Source: CAZBKJ01 sp964492495 (GTDB lineage: Bacteria > Patescibacteriota > Microgenomatia > UBA1400 > UBA12028). From it: a DNA stretch of 37,166 bases. The position numbers were made by a program, and so were the translations under genes. Shown in pieces: positions 22,895 to 30,578 of this stretch. A model generated the notes under the pieces. That model did not search any database, was not told the origin of the DNA, and saw nothing but the letters and a program-made list of their open reading frames with translations. The stretch is taken from contig CAZBKJ010000010.1 in the NCBI GenBank assembly GCA_964492495.1, positions 1 to 37,166 on the forward strand, given 5' to 3'. The stretch's first letter is position 1; every line of letters starts with the position of its first letter.

Positions 22895-23278
22895 TTATCC
22901 GTGTCGTCGCTTTCTTGGTTTTGTTCCATTATGTGGAATTGGTGTAACATCAGCGATCATGCCAACTCGAAGCCCTTTGGCTCGAATCACACGAAGGACA
23001 GAATCACGACCAGGTCCTGGACCTTTGATGTACACATCAACATGACGTAATCCAAAATCTTTTGATTTATCAATTGCTTTTTCAACTGTCACAGTGGCTG
23101 CGTATGGAGTCGATTTGCGAGATCCAGTAAAGCCTGAATTTCCTGATGATCCCCAACACACAGTGTTTCCACGTTCATCAGTAATCGTTACAATCGTATT
23201 GTTAAACGTTGCCTGGACATAGATGCGTCCACGTGGAACTTGTTTTCGGATTGTTTGTTTTTGTGCTGCTGTAGGCAT
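22895..23278 (-). CDS. rpsK: Ribosomal protein S11
   Basis: 127 residues matching S11 along its whole length: IYVQATFNNTIVTITDERGN, GFTGSRKSTPYAA, and the conserved end VTPIPHNGTKPRKRRHG. It forms part of the 30S platform near the mRNA exit. It starts 6 bases after rpsM. Confidence 0.97.
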   Translation of the reverse strand: MPTAAQKQTIRKQVPRGRIYVQATFNNTIVTITDERGNTVCWGSSGNSGFTGSRKSTPYAATVTVEKAIDKSKDFGLRHVDVYIKGPGPGRDSVLRVIRAKGLRVGMIADVTPIPHNGTKPRKRRHG

Positions 23279-23284
23279 ATATCG

Positions 23285-23698
23285 TTATTTCTTACTCTCT
23301 GTTGTTTTTGCTGCGTCAATCTTTGCTGCCATTTCTTTACTCATTGCACCGATTGTACGTCTAGCTCCACGTTTTGTACGAGCATTGACACGAGTTCTTT
23401 GCCCTCGAACTGGGAGTCCCTTAATATGACGACCACCTCGGTATGAACCAATACGCTTTAATCGCTCAACATTTTCACGAATAATTCGGCGTAAGTTTCC
23501 TTCTGTGTTTACACGGTCAATAACACGCTGCAATCTGTTCACTTCATCTGCAGTCAAATCTTTTGCTCTTTTCTGTCCATCAACACCTGCATCATGCAGT
23601 ACTTCCTCAACGTTTGCTCTTCCAACTCCATAAATATACGTCAAAGCGATTCGAGTAATTTTTTGTGCTGGTATATCAACGCCTGCGAGTCTTGGCAT
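23285..23698 (-). CDS. rpsM: Ribosomal protein S13
   Basis: 137 residues. Begins MPRLAGVDIPAQKITRIAL and continues TYIYGVGRANVEEVL; the C-terminal part holds SYRGGRHIKGLPVRGQRT and RTKRGARRTIG, after which about 20 extra residues rich in Lys and Ala follow. S13 contacts tRNA and bridges to the large subunit. It follows rpmJ after a 97-base hairpin-bearing spacer. Confidence 0.96.
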   Translation of the reverse strand: MPRLAGVDIPAQKITRIALTYIYGVGRANVEEVLHDAGVDGQKRAKDLTADEVNRLQRVIDRVNTEGNLRRIIRENVERLKRIGSYRGGRHIKGLPVRGQRTRVNARTKRGARRTIGAMSKEMAAKIDAAKTTESKK

Positions 23699-23717
23699 AT
23701 ATATTAGTAATTAGATG

Positions 23718-23778
23718 ATAGTTTCTAGGTGATAGGAAAACACTTTTATAAGTGCTCAATCTATAATCTATAAACTAT
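23718..23778 (-). promoter_or_regulatory. Extended stem-loop between rpmJ and rpsM
   Basis: An outer imperfect stem pairs 23718-23735 with 23761-23778 (about 14 of 18 positions); an inner perfect hairpin CACTT/AAGTG lies at 23741-23754. The arms are made of TATAG-type short repeats like those of the rpsK-rpsD spacer. Confidence 0.45.
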
Positions 23779-23795
23779 GAACTATAAACTTCCTC

Positions 23796-23909
23796 CTATC
23801 CTTGTCTTTGTTTATGTCTAGGATTCGTACACACAACGTACACTTTTCCGTGACGCTTTAATGTTTTGCAATCTTTACAACGTGGTTTTACGCTTGCTTT
23901 CACTTTCAT
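23796..23909 (-). CDS. rpmJ: Ribosomal protein L36
   Basis: A 37-residue protein read directly from the sequence: starts MKVKASVKPRCKDCK and ends NPRHKQRQG, stop UAG. The zinc ligands C11, C14, C27 and H32 of the zinc-binding form of L36 are all present. It lies 14 bases after infA, its usual place. Confidence 0.97.
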   Translation of the reverse strand: MKVKASVKPRCKDCKTLKRHGKVYVVCTNPRHKQRQG

Positions 23910-23923
23910 AAATTATCCTAAGC

Positions 23924-24244
23924 TTATTCTTCAACAACTTTTTTCTCTTCTGGTTCTACTCCTCCAAGCTGGGCTGCTGCCATTGCTGGAGTTGGTTTTA
24001 TTTCTTTTGAGCGGAAGGTAATCCGTCCTTTTGTTTCATCATACTGAGTCATGAGTACTTTTACTCCATCACCCGGCATAACTTTGATTTTATACATTTT
24101 CATTTGACCCGAAACTGTTGCCAAGATGAGCTTTCCTGCAAGTGTTTCTGAACCCTGTGTAACTTGTACACGGTATGTCATGTTTGGAAGACTTTCCAAC
24201 ACAACACCCTCTACTTCATATTCGCCTGGTTTTAATCGGGTCAT
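23924..24244 (-). CDS. infA: Translation initiation factor IF-1
   Basis: 106 residues. The OB-fold core (about 10-82) includes EVEGVVLESLPNMTYRVQVT, ILATVSGQMKMYKIKVMPGD and YDETKGRITFRSK. It is longer than the usual 72 residues because of an N-terminal addition and a 25-residue Ala/Glu/Lys tail. IF-1 occupies the ribosomal A site during initiation. A purine-rich GGAAGG lies 13 bases before ATG 24244, separated from it by a nearly pure T tract, an unusually long spacing. Confidence 0.93.
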   Translation of the reverse strand: MTRLKPGEYEVEGVVLESLPNMTYRVQVTQGSETLAGKLILATVSGQMKMYKIKVMPGDGVKVLMTQYDETKGRITFRSKEIKPTPAMAAAQLGGVEPEEKKVVEE

Positions 24245-24272
24245 AAAAAAGAAAAAACCTTCCTTTTCTAAA

Positions 24273-24306
24273 CAAAAAATATAAACCGTTTTTCTCTCAC
24301 GGTTTA
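24273..24306 (-). terminator. Terminator-like hairpin in the infA leader
   Basis: TAAACCGT (24299-24306 complement) and ACGGTTTA (24282-24289 complement) form a perfect 8-bp stem with a 9-base loop, followed by TATTTTTTG on the minus strand. It fits an intrinsic terminator for the map transcript. Because the promoter at 24317-24345 lies upstream of it, it is also inside the leader of the IF-1 transcript and may be an attenuator. Confidence 0.65.
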
Positions 24307-24316
24307 GTGAACACTG

Positions 24317-24345
24317 ATTTTATCAAATCCAGACGGTATTCTCAA
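24317..24345 (-). promoter_or_regulatory. Strong sigma-70-type promoter for infA-rpmJ-rpsM-rpsK-rpsD-rpoA-rplQ
   Basis: On the minus strand: -35 TTGAGA (24340-24345), 17-base spacer, -10 TAAAAT (24317-24322) preceded by TGA, which makes an extended -10. Each hexamer matches five of six consensus bases. The predicted start is near 24310, only a few bases before the hairpin at 24273-24306. Confidence 0.65.
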
Positions 24346-24374
24346 GTATGGAATAAAATCCCACAAGATCTGCC

Positions 24375-25127
24375 TTATCGGGTCAGTATTTCCGGCTTTC
24401 CAGAGGTAATCACGATGGTGTCCTCAAACATACCGGTCAAACTGCCATCTTTGGTCTGGTACGTCCAACCGTCCTTCCCCAAGACCAATTTTGGGTTTCC
24501 CATCGCATCCATCACTTCGACACAAATTGTCTGCCCTTCAAAAAACTTCACTTTCTTGTCACTACTATATGCGACACACGGTATCTGAGGGTCTTCGTGG
24601 AGGGTTTTTCCGATTGCATGCCCTGTAAGCTGGTAGACTGCCCCATAGCCTTTTTTTTCAAGGGCTGTCTGCATAGTATGACTCACATCGTACACACTGT
24701 TCCCAAGAACCGCTTTAGCTATCGATAGGTCAAGAATATCCCATCCATCCTGGATAAACTGCAAGACTTTTGGATCCGCGTTTTTTGTATCACCGATAAA
24801 AATCGTTGCTGTGGTATCCACATGATACCCCTGCCAAATAAGTCCGACATCTATTTTGAGCACATCGCCATCTTCAACGGTGTTGTTTCGTGGTACCCCG
24901 TGACAACACCCCTCATTCTTACTAATACACGTTGCCCAAGAATACCCTTCAACCGTAGAAAAAGAAGGAACTGCACCTTCTTTGGCAATTTGAGCCTGGG
25001 CAATTTCTTCCAGTTTTTCAAAAGGAGTTCCAGCGACCGCATGGTCAATAAGAGCCTGCTTCACACCAGCAAGTTTTTTTCCACCTACACGCATGATCGC
25101 AATTTTTTCTCGTGTTTTTCTATCCAT
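24375..25127 (-). CDS. map: Methionine aminopeptidase, type I
   Basis: 250 residues. Removes the initiator Met from new proteins. All five metal ligands are in place: D93 (KIDVG), D104 (HVDTTAT), H170 (TGHAIG), E204 (CVEVM) and E235 (MFEDTIV), with H76 (CCHGVP) as the substrate-binding His. With the start at ATG 25127 the ligand numbering almost equals that of E. coli and the protein opens MDRKTREKIAIMRVGGK, as is typical; a GTG at 25181 is also possible. It follows adk, as often next to secY, and is the last gene before the terminator at 24273. Confidence 0.93.
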   Translation of the reverse strand: MDRKTREKIAIMRVGGKKLAGVKQALIDHAVAGTPFEKLEEIAQAQIAKEGAVPSFSTVEGYSWATCISKNEGCCHGVPRNNTVEDGDVLKIDVGLIWQGYHVDTTATIFIGDTKNADPKVLQFIQDGWDILDLSIAKAVLGNSVYDVSHTMQTALEKKGYGAVYQLTGHAIGKTLHEDPQIPCVAYSSDKKVKFFEGQTICVEVMDAMGNPKLVLGKDGWTYQTKDGSLTGMFEDTIVITSGKPEILTR

Positions 25128-25189
25128 AGATACAAATTGAGCAGCTCCAAGTGATCGGAACTGCTCAAACGAACCTTTCACAACAAGCT

Positions 25190-25741
25190 TTATGCTTTTT
25201 TTGCTTTTTCCATCTCTTCTAAAATTTGTTTCGTAATCGTTTCAATATCTTGCTCACCATCTACTTCGATGAGTCTTCCTGCTTTTCTGTAGTACTCAAT
25301 GACTGGTTCTGTCTTTTCATGAAACAAACTGATTCGTTTCTTAATTGCTGTCAGTGTATTGTCAGCGCGATCACTATCCTCTCGTCCAGCGAGTCTCCAT
25401 AATGCTTCTTTGTCAGATACTTTTAGATAAATAACTGCTTCAACTCCATTTGAGAAAACTTCTGCCTGCTCAACTGTGCGTGGGAAGCCATCCAAGATAT
25501 ATCCGTTGCTGTACTCTGAGTGACTTAAGTATTCTTCAACGATCGCAATTGTCTTATCATCAGGAACCAAGAATCCAGCATTCAGTGTTTCTTTTAAGAA
25601 ACGACCGAGCTGGGTTTTCTCTTTTGCCATCTCTCGAAAGATATGACCACTTGAAAGGTATGGTATTCCAAGTTTTTCCGAAAGGATATTCCCTTGGGTG
25701 GATTTCCCAGCACCTTGAATTCCAATCAAAATAAGTTTCAT
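25190..25741 (-). CDS. adk: Adenylate kinase (short LID form)
   Basis: 183 residues. P-loop GIQGAGKS (7-14), AMP-binding GYILDGFPRTVEQAE, and a short LID around LAGREDSDRADN in place of the long zinc-binding or beta LID. Balances ATP, ADP and AMP. ATG 25741 was chosen; the upstream extension of the frame overlaps the preceding gene. It lies 52 bases after the unknown gene that separates it from secY and 8-62 bases before map. Confidence 0.93.
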   Translation of the reverse strand: MKLILIGIQGAGKSTQGNILSEKLGIPYLSSGHIFREMAKEKTQLGRFLKETLNAGFLVPDDKTIAIVEEYLSHSEYSNGYILDGFPRTVEQAEVFSNGVEAVIYLKVSDKEALWRLAGREDSDRADNTLTAIKKRISLFHEKTEPVIEYYRKAGRLIEVDGEQDIETITKQILEEMEKAKKA

Positions 25742-25793
25742 AAAAAAAAGTTCGTCTGTTTTGACAAACCTCCTAGTAATTATATGTGTTCTT

Positions 25794-26231
25794 TTATTCC
25801 CTACTATTCTCAGCTTCTTTTTTCTCGCCTTTATATGCACCAGTGTAACTAAAATATTCCATAACTGTTTGAAATAAAGAAACTATGTAGGTTTCTTCAC
25901 TCATGCCTTTTGAACGTGTATCTACTAATGATTCAATCCCTGGTCTTATTTCCGCTATTATTTTGCGTACTTCAGAAATTGTCTGCTCATTTTGTAGCAC
26001 ATTTGGAAAAAAACTAGTAAACCGATGTAATTCTTTTTCTTGTACTTTTTTGTCTGTCCTCATTAAGGCAATGACCAATCCCATTGTGTTAAACATGTCT
26101 ACGTTCAGCGTAACTGCTATCGACTTTACTTTTTCCAAAATAAACGCTGCTGCCTTTTCTTCCTCATCCGTTAATCTTCGATTTTCTGGGGCTTTCACCC
26201 CAAATTGTCTATCGAAAATTTTTCGTAGCAT
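25794..26231 (-). CDS. Unknown protein between secY and adk
   Basis: 145 residues that I cannot assign to any family. It is predicted to be largely alpha-helical, with a basic N terminus (MLRKIFDRQFG), a central hydrophobic helix FNTMGLVIALMR, and a charged C terminus KGEKKEAENSRE; no signal peptide or catalytic motif is evident. Evidence that it is real: it starts 3 bases after the secY stop, and GCGGAG lies at proper distance before its ATG. Its place suggests co-expression with the translocon and ribosomal proteins. Most bacteria have nothing between secY and adk. Confidence 0.75.
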   Translation of the reverse strand: MLRKIFDRQFGVKAPENRRLTDEEEKAAAFILEKVKSIAVTLNVDMFNTMGLVIALMRTDKKVQEKELHRFTSFFPNVLQNEQTISEVRKIIAEIRPGIESLVDTRSKGMSEETYIVSLFQTVMEYFSYTGAYKGEKKEAENSRE

Positions 26232-26234
26232 ATT

Positions 26235-27518
26235 TTACTCCGCAAATTTTTCGTAATTCTGCGTCACCATCAATCCTTGAATCTGTTTCACTGTTTCTAA
26301 AATTACTGATACGACGATCAAGAGTCCTGTTCCACCAATTGTGAGTGAAGGAATATTTGTCAGTTTTCCTGCAATTGATGGGAGTACTGCAATAGTACCA
26401 AGATAGAGCGCTCCCGCCAAGGTTATGCGAGTAACGATATAACTAATCAATTCTGCGGTTGGTCTACCAGGTCTGACACCAGGAACATATGCTCCACTCT
26501 TCTTGAGTTCTTCTGCCAAGTCTTCAGGGTCGAAGAAAACAGCGGTTGAGAAATAGGTAAAGACAAAGACGAGTGCAAAATACGTTACCTCATACCACGT
26601 TGTTCCAGGTTGGAGATTCGTGATGATCCAGTTGGCGGCGTCTCGTATTCCTTCCTGGGGAAGTTGCAATAAAAGTCGAGCCGCAAACGACGGAATGAGG
26701 ATAAGAGAAACAGCAAACATAATTGGAAGTACACCTGATTGGTTGATACGAAGTGGGAGATACGTACCAGAACTTCCATACGAAGATGCACCTCTTACAC
26801 GACGAGCTGACTGCAAATGCACGCGCCGAATCGCTTCAGTCATCACGACAATGCTTGCGATCACAAGGAGAGCGAGTATTCCAAACAAGACAATCTGTAG
26901 TATTGCAGGTTGCGAGAGCGTGAAAAGTTGAGCTGCTGACATTGGCAGTTGCCCCACAATTCCAGCAAAAATAACCATAGAAATTCCATTGCCGATACCA
27001 TAGAGCGTAATCAATTCTCCAAGCCACATCAGAAGCATCGTGCCTGCGACAAGTGTAAAAATCATTGCGACGATCTTGAGGGGATCTGTCGTTTGAATCA
27101 ATTTTTGACTATTAAGAAGCACGAGGACAGAAATACTTTGCAATACCGCGAGAGGAAGAGAGACAAATCGAGTGTATTGATTGATCATTTCCCGGCCGGA
27201 TTCACCCTCTTTTGAGAGCGCTTTGAGCTTGGGGATAAGCATTGTCGCAAGCTGCATGACGATCGATGCTGTGATGTACGGGTTGATACCAATAGCCATC
27301 ACCGAGAAATTTGAAAGAGTGCCACCTGAGAAAATATTTAACAACCCTAGCAGTTGGTTGCCAGCAAATAAGGACTTTAATTGTGAAACATCAACACCTG
27401 GAACAGGAACGTGTGCGAAAAATCGAAAGACTAAGAAGATGAGGAAAGTGAAACCGATCCGTCGGACTAACTCTTTATGAGAGAGAAATTTGCGTGCAAA
27501 CTCACGTACGCGTTTCAT
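26235..27518 (-). CDS. secY: Preprotein translocase subunit SecY
   Basis: 427 residues with ten hydrophobic segments. It starts with a basic cytoplasmic stretch and FRFFAHVPVPGVD, has the plug region around LLNIFSGGTLSNFSVMAIGI with PYITASI, and the cytoplasmic loop with ARRVRGASSYGSSGTYLPLR followed by NQSGVLPIMFA. It forms the protein-conducting channel in the plasma membrane. It lies 32 bases after rplO. Confidence 0.97.
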   Translation of the reverse strand: MKRVREFARKFLSHKELVRRIGFTFLIFLVFRFFAHVPVPGVDVSQLKSLFAGNQLLGLLNIFSGGTLSNFSVMAIGINPYITASIVMQLATMLIPKLKALSKEGESGREMINQYTRFVSLPLAVLQSISVLVLLNSQKLIQTTDPLKIVAMIFTLVAGTMLLMWLGELITLYGIGNGISMVIFAGIVGQLPMSAAQLFTLSQPAILQIVLFGILALLVIASIVVMTEAIRRVHLQSARRVRGASSYGSSGTYLPLRINQSGVLPIMFAVSLILIPSFAARLLLQLPQEGIRDAANWIITNLQPGTTWYEVTYFALVFVFTYFSTAVFFDPEDLAEELKKSGAYVPGVRPGRPTAELISYIVTRITLAGALYLGTIAVLPSIAGKLTNIPSLTIGGTGLLIVVSVILETVKQIQGLMVTQNYEKFAE

Positions 27519-27550
27519 GTAGACGCTTCCTTCCCAAAATATAGTATCGT

Positions 27551-27985
27551 TTAGACTATTGTCCCACCTGCATCTTCGATGCTTTTATGAGCGGAAGCTG
27601 AAAACTGTACGCCACTTACTCTTCCAATTGACGAAAGCTTACCAGTTCCTACAAATTTTACAGTAAGATGTGCATGTCTGAGCATCCCTGCAGCCACTAA
27701 TGTTTCTGGAGAAATATCTTGTCCCTTCATACGAGAAAGTTTTCCCACAGAAATAGTAATTGGTTTTGTTATCAAAGAATCAAAATGAGATTTTCCTCTC
27801 CAGTATGGCAAACGCTTGATAAGCGGAAGCTGTCCACCTTCAAACCATAGTGGGGTTGTTCCACCTTCTCTGGATGTGTGTCCTTTTGTTCCACGTCCAA
27901 CGGTATGAGCTCCTTTTCCAGAACCCACTCCACGTCCGAGACGCTTTCGTTTACGACTAGTCAGTTTTAAAAGTAAGTGCAACAT
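27551..27985 (-). CDS. rplO: Ribosomal protein L15
   Basis: 144 residues: LGRGVGSGKGAHTVGRGTKGH, then FEGGQLPLIKRLPYWRGK, ending with an expansion segment GVQFSASAHKSIEDAGG. The N terminus is slightly shorter than usual. It starts 5 bases after rpsE; the L30 gene that normally lies between them is absent. Confidence 0.95.
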   Translation of the reverse strand: MLHLLLKLTSRKRKRLGRGVGSGKGAHTVGRGTKGHTSREGGTTPLWFEGGQLPLIKRLPYWRGKSHFDSLITKPITISVGKLSRMKGQDISPETLVAAGMLRHAHLTVKFVGTGKLSSIGRVSGVQFSASAHKSIEDAGGTIV

Positions 27986-27990
27986 AGGTG

Positions 27991-28713
27991 TTATTCGCTT
28001 TTTTCTTTAGTTTCTGTTTCTACGACCGCTTCTTTTTTTACTTCAGGTTCTACTGGCTTTGCGACAACTTTCTCTGCTTTTGCTTTTGGAGCCGGTTGTA
28101 CAGGAGCCTTTGGTGTTTCCACTTTTTTCACCTGTTTGCGTTCCGTTTTTGCTTGTGCTTGTTGGTCAAGTTCTCGCAGTTTTCTCTTTTCTTCTTCTTC
28201 GACTTCTACAATTGATTTTAATTTAATTCCTTTGTGTTCTACCAAACGATTGATTTGTTTGAGGGCTTCAAATGTTGCGTAGACGTTACTGGCTTTATTG
28301 TTACTTCCCTTAATCTTACTACTAATATCTCGAATTCCAGCAGCATCGACGACACTACGAATTGGTCCACCAGCAATAATTCCACTTCCTTTTGGCGCAG
28401 GCTTTAACATCACTGTTGCAGCTCCAAGCTTCACTTCAATTGGGAATGGGATTGTGGTTCCATTCATAGGGACTGTTAGGAGTTTGCGTTTTGCTCTTTT
28501 GACACCTTTTTTAATGGCACTGAGAACATCTTTTGCTTTTCCAAGACCAACTCCTACTCGTCCTTTTTTGTCACCAACAATCATCAAAACTGAGAATCCC
28601 ATTTTGTTTCCACCCTTTGTTTTCTTTGACACACGAGAAACTTGCACCACTTTCTCTTCAAATTCCTTTGGTTCTTGTGGTCTTGCTGGTCGTTGTGATT
28701 GATCTCTATTCAT
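27991..28713 (-). CDS. rpsE: Ribosomal protein S5 with long C-terminal tail
   Basis: 240 residues against about 165 in E. coli. The S5 core spans about 15-165: KKTKGGNKMGFSVLMIVGD, GRVGVGLGKAKDVLSAIKKG, then PKGSGIIAGGPIRSVVDAAG and NNKASNVYATFEALKQI. About 75 residues of Lys/Glu/Ala/Pro-rich tail follow, with no recognisable domain. S5 is important for decoding fidelity and mRNA unwinding. It begins 5 bases after the unknown 68-residue gene. Confidence 0.95.
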   Translation of the reverse strand: MNRDQSQRPARPQEPKEFEEKVVQVSRVSKKTKGGNKMGFSVLMIVGDKKGRVGVGLGKAKDVLSAIKKGVKRAKRKLLTVPMNGTTIPFPIEVKLGAATVMLKPAPKGSGIIAGGPIRSVVDAAGIRDISSKIKGSNNKASNVYATFEALKQINRLVEHKGIKLKSIVEVEEEEKRKLRELDQQAQAKTERKQVKKVETPKAPVQPAPKAKAEKVVAKPVEPEVKKEAVVETETKEKSE

Positions 28714-28718
28714 AAAAA

Positions 28719-28925
28719 TTATTTTGTATCTACTATTTCTTCGAAACGTTTAAGTAACTCATCATTGTGTGCTGCAGCACTTAATATCATTGCAGAGAGA
28801 GCAAACGTATCTTTTCCTACTCTTTCCTTTATATTTCTCTTCGATGTAGCAACCGCTATACCTGCGAGAACTTCTCTTTCTTGATGACTAAATTCACCGA
28901 TAACTTTCTCAAGATAACTTGACAT
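28719..28925 (-). CDS. Unknown 68-residue protein between rplR and rpsE
   Basis: A small, probably helical protein (begins MSSYLEKVIGEFSHQERE, ends RFEEIVDTK, with an Ala-rich centre ALSAMILSAAAHND). I recognise no family. It starts 5 bases after the L18 stop and ends 5 bases before the S5 start, filling the space exactly, which supports a real gene; no good Shine-Dalgarno site is seen. L18 and S5 are adjacent in nearly all bacteria. A ribosome-related role is inference from position. Confidence 0.65.
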   Translation of the reverse strand: MSSYLEKVIGEFSHQEREVLAGIAVATSKRNIKERVGKDTFALSAMILSAAAHNDELLKRFEEIVDTK

Positions 28926-28930
28926 ATAAT

Positions 28931-29287
28931 TTAGACTTGAATTCCTTCTTCTCTCACTGTATCTGCTATTGCTTTGACTCGTCCGTGATATCGGTAACTT
29001 CCGCGATCAAAGACAAGCTTAGTAATTTTTTTCTTTTTTAAGTCTGTTGCAAGTGACCTAGCTAACGCAATTGCTTCTTCAAGCTTCGTAAGCTTTGGAT
29101 CAGTTTTTGTCATCTTTGCATTTGCAGCTGCGAGTGTTTTTCCTACAGTATCATCTATCACCTGCATGTATGTGGTGACGTTACTGCGAAACACCGTAAG
29201 ACGTGGACGTTCTGTTGTCCCTCTTACTTTACTTCGTACACGAATAGTACGTCGCTGTTTACTGGTAATGTTGTGATTTACTTTCAT
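28931..29287 (-). CDS. rplR: Ribosomal protein L18
   Basis: 118 residues: RRTIRVRSKVRGTTERPRL, FRSNVTTYMQVIDD, and the conserved end FDRGSYRYHGRVKAIADTVRE. It binds 5S rRNA together with L5. Its ATG overlaps the UGA stop of rplF by 4 bases (29284-29287). Confidence 0.96.
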   Translation of the reverse strand: MKVNHNITSKQRRTIRVRSKVRGTTERPRLTVFRSNVTTYMQVIDDTVGKTLAAANAKMTKTDPKLTKLEEAIALARSLATDLKKKKITKLVFDRGSYRYHGRVKAIADTVREEGIQV

Positions 29288-29835
29288 TTTGCTCCTGCTG
29301 CTTTCGCTGCTTTTCCAGCTTTGCGTCGTACTACTTCACCTTCGTATTTAATACCTTTGCCTTTGTATGGCTCTGGTGGTCTGACTTCACGAATATTTGC
29401 TGCAATTTGACCGACTAAGTGTTTATCAATTCCACTTACTTTGATTTTGTTGTTTCCTTCAACTGCAAAAGTGATTCCTTGTGGAGGAACAACTTCTACT
29501 GGATGAGAGAATCCAACTGACAATGTAATTCCTTGTCCTTTTGTAGCTACACGATATCCGGTTCCTACCATTTCAAGTTTCTTTTCAAAACCTTGAGTGA
29601 CACCGATAACCATGTTGTTGATCAACGATCTGATAAGCCCATGTGCACTTCGCTGTGCTGGCAAGTCACTATCGCGAGCGACAGATACTTTTGCACCTTC
29701 TTGCGATACGGTGATTCCAGGCATTGTTGCAACAGAAAGTTCACCCTTTGGGCCTTTGACAGCGATTGCAGTTGGATTCACTGTAACAGTAACTCCTGCT
29801 GGTAATTCGATGATTTGTCGTCCAATTTTTGACAT
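29284..29835 (-). CDS. rplF: Ribosomal protein L6
   Basis: 183 residues, two L6 domains: MSKIGRQIIELPAGVTVTV at the start, LRSLINNM-like segment, then VGTGYRVATKGQGITLSVGFSHPVE divided over two strands, and RPPEPYKGKGIKYEGE near the end. It sits near the factor-binding centre of the 50S subunit. The stop is UGA, overlapping rplR. Confidence 0.96.
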   Translation of the reverse strand: MSKIGRQIIELPAGVTVTVNPTAIAVKGPKGELSVATMPGITVSQEGAKVSVARDSDLPAQRSAHGLIRSLINNMVIGVTQGFEKKLEMVGTGYRVATKGQGITLSVGFSHPVEVVPPQGITFAVEGNNKIKVSGIDKHLVGQIAANIREVRPPEPYKGKGIKYEGEVVRRKAGKAAKAAGAK

Positions 29836-29861
29836 ATGATTTTATTGTTACTCCGATTCCT

Positions 29862-29876
29862 CGAGATTGCATCTCG
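29862..29876 (-). promoter_or_regulatory. Stem-loop between rpsH and rplF
   Basis: CGAGAT (29862-29867) and ATCTCG (29871-29876) form a 6-bp stem with a 3-base loop. A second small inverted repeat, TTTTCC/GGAAAA (29889-29904), lies just upstream on the minus strand, directly after the S8 stop. Confidence 0.4.
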
Positions 29877-29904
29877 GGTTTCGCAGTGTTTTCCTGCCGG
29901 AAAA

Positions 29905-30294
29905 TCACCACACTTTACAAATGACTTCTCCACCAATATTTTTCTTTTTTGCGTCTTTATCACTCATCACACCTTGGCTTGTAGAGATGATTGTAATTCC
30001 ATATCCACCAAGTGTTCGATCAATCGTATCTACAGTAGAGTACATGCGTCGTCCTGGCTTACTCACTCTCTTTACATCTGTCATTGCTGGATATTTTCCA
30101 GTGTATGAAAGCTCGAGAATGAGACTTGGCTTTGTTCCATTTTCTTGTTTCTCAAAGCTCGTGATGTATTTATGTGCAACCAAAACTTCAGCAATCGCAC
30201 CCTTTACTTTTGAGTACGGCATCACTACTTGGGTTTTGTGTGCCAAGTATGCGTTTTTGATTCTGGTTAACATGTCTGCAATTGGATCGGTCAT
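29905..30294 (-). CDS. rpsH: Ribosomal protein S8
   Basis: 129 residues: MTDPIADMLTRIKNAYLA, SRPGRRMY-type segment here reading SKPGRRMYS, and GYGITIISTSQGVMSDKDAKK. It binds the central domain of 16S rRNA and in E. coli represses the spc operon. Stop UGA. The end KVW replaces the common VW ending of the family by one Lys. Confidence 0.96.
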   Translation of the reverse strand: MTDPIADMLTRIKNAYLAHKTQVVMPYSKVKGAIAEVLVAHKYITSFEKQENGTKPSLILELSYTGKYPAMTDVKRVSKPGRRMYSTVDTIDRTLGGYGITIISTSQGVMSDKDAKKKNIGGEVICKVW

Positions 30295-30300
30295 AAATTA

Positions 30301-30352
30301 GTTTGTCGTTTGTAGTTGGTCGTTGATAGATAATTGCTATCTTTCGACAAAC
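30301..30352 (-). promoter_or_regulatory. Stem-loop between rpsN and rpsH
   Basis: GTTTGTCG (30301-30308) and CGACAAAC (30345-30352) are perfectly complementary and enclose an inner GATAG/CTATC stem (30325-30329 with 30337-30341). The spacer is built of CGTTTATCGTTTGTCG-type short repeats. No U tract follows. Confidence 0.5.
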
Positions 30353-30372
30353 GATAAACGATTAACGGTAAG

Positions 30373-30564
30373 CTAGAATGATGCTTTGGTTACTCCTGGT
30401 AATTCACCTTTAGCTGCTAATTCTCTAAAACAAAGTCTGCAAATTCCAAAGTAGCGCATGTACGCTCGTGGTCTCCCACAAAGCTTACATCGATTCTTGC
30501 GTCTGGTCATAGGACCACTGATATTTGCACGCTGCGTTTTAACAATTTTGCTTATTTTTGCCAT
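30373..30564 (-). CDS. rpsN: Ribosomal protein S14, zinc type
   Basis: 63 residues, the short zinc-binding form. Ligands C26, C29, C42 and C45 are in RCKLCGRPRAY and FGICRLCFRE. Ends LPGVTKASF, slightly varied from the common PGVKKASW. It lies 14 bases after rplE. Confidence 0.96.
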   Translation of the reverse strand: MAKISKIVKTQRANISGPMTRRKNRCKLCGRPRAYMRYFGICRLCFRELAAKGELPGVTKASF

Positions 30565-30578
30565 AATTCTTTTTGTAC

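Noticed and set aside
27977..28702. Plus-strand open frames opposite S5 (101 and 134 codons) and similar frames across the ribosomal cluster
   Set aside because: They are mirror frames of Lys/Glu-rich coding sequence, giving Phe/Ser/Leu-rich products without ribosome binding sites, and lie wholly over conserved ribosomal genes.
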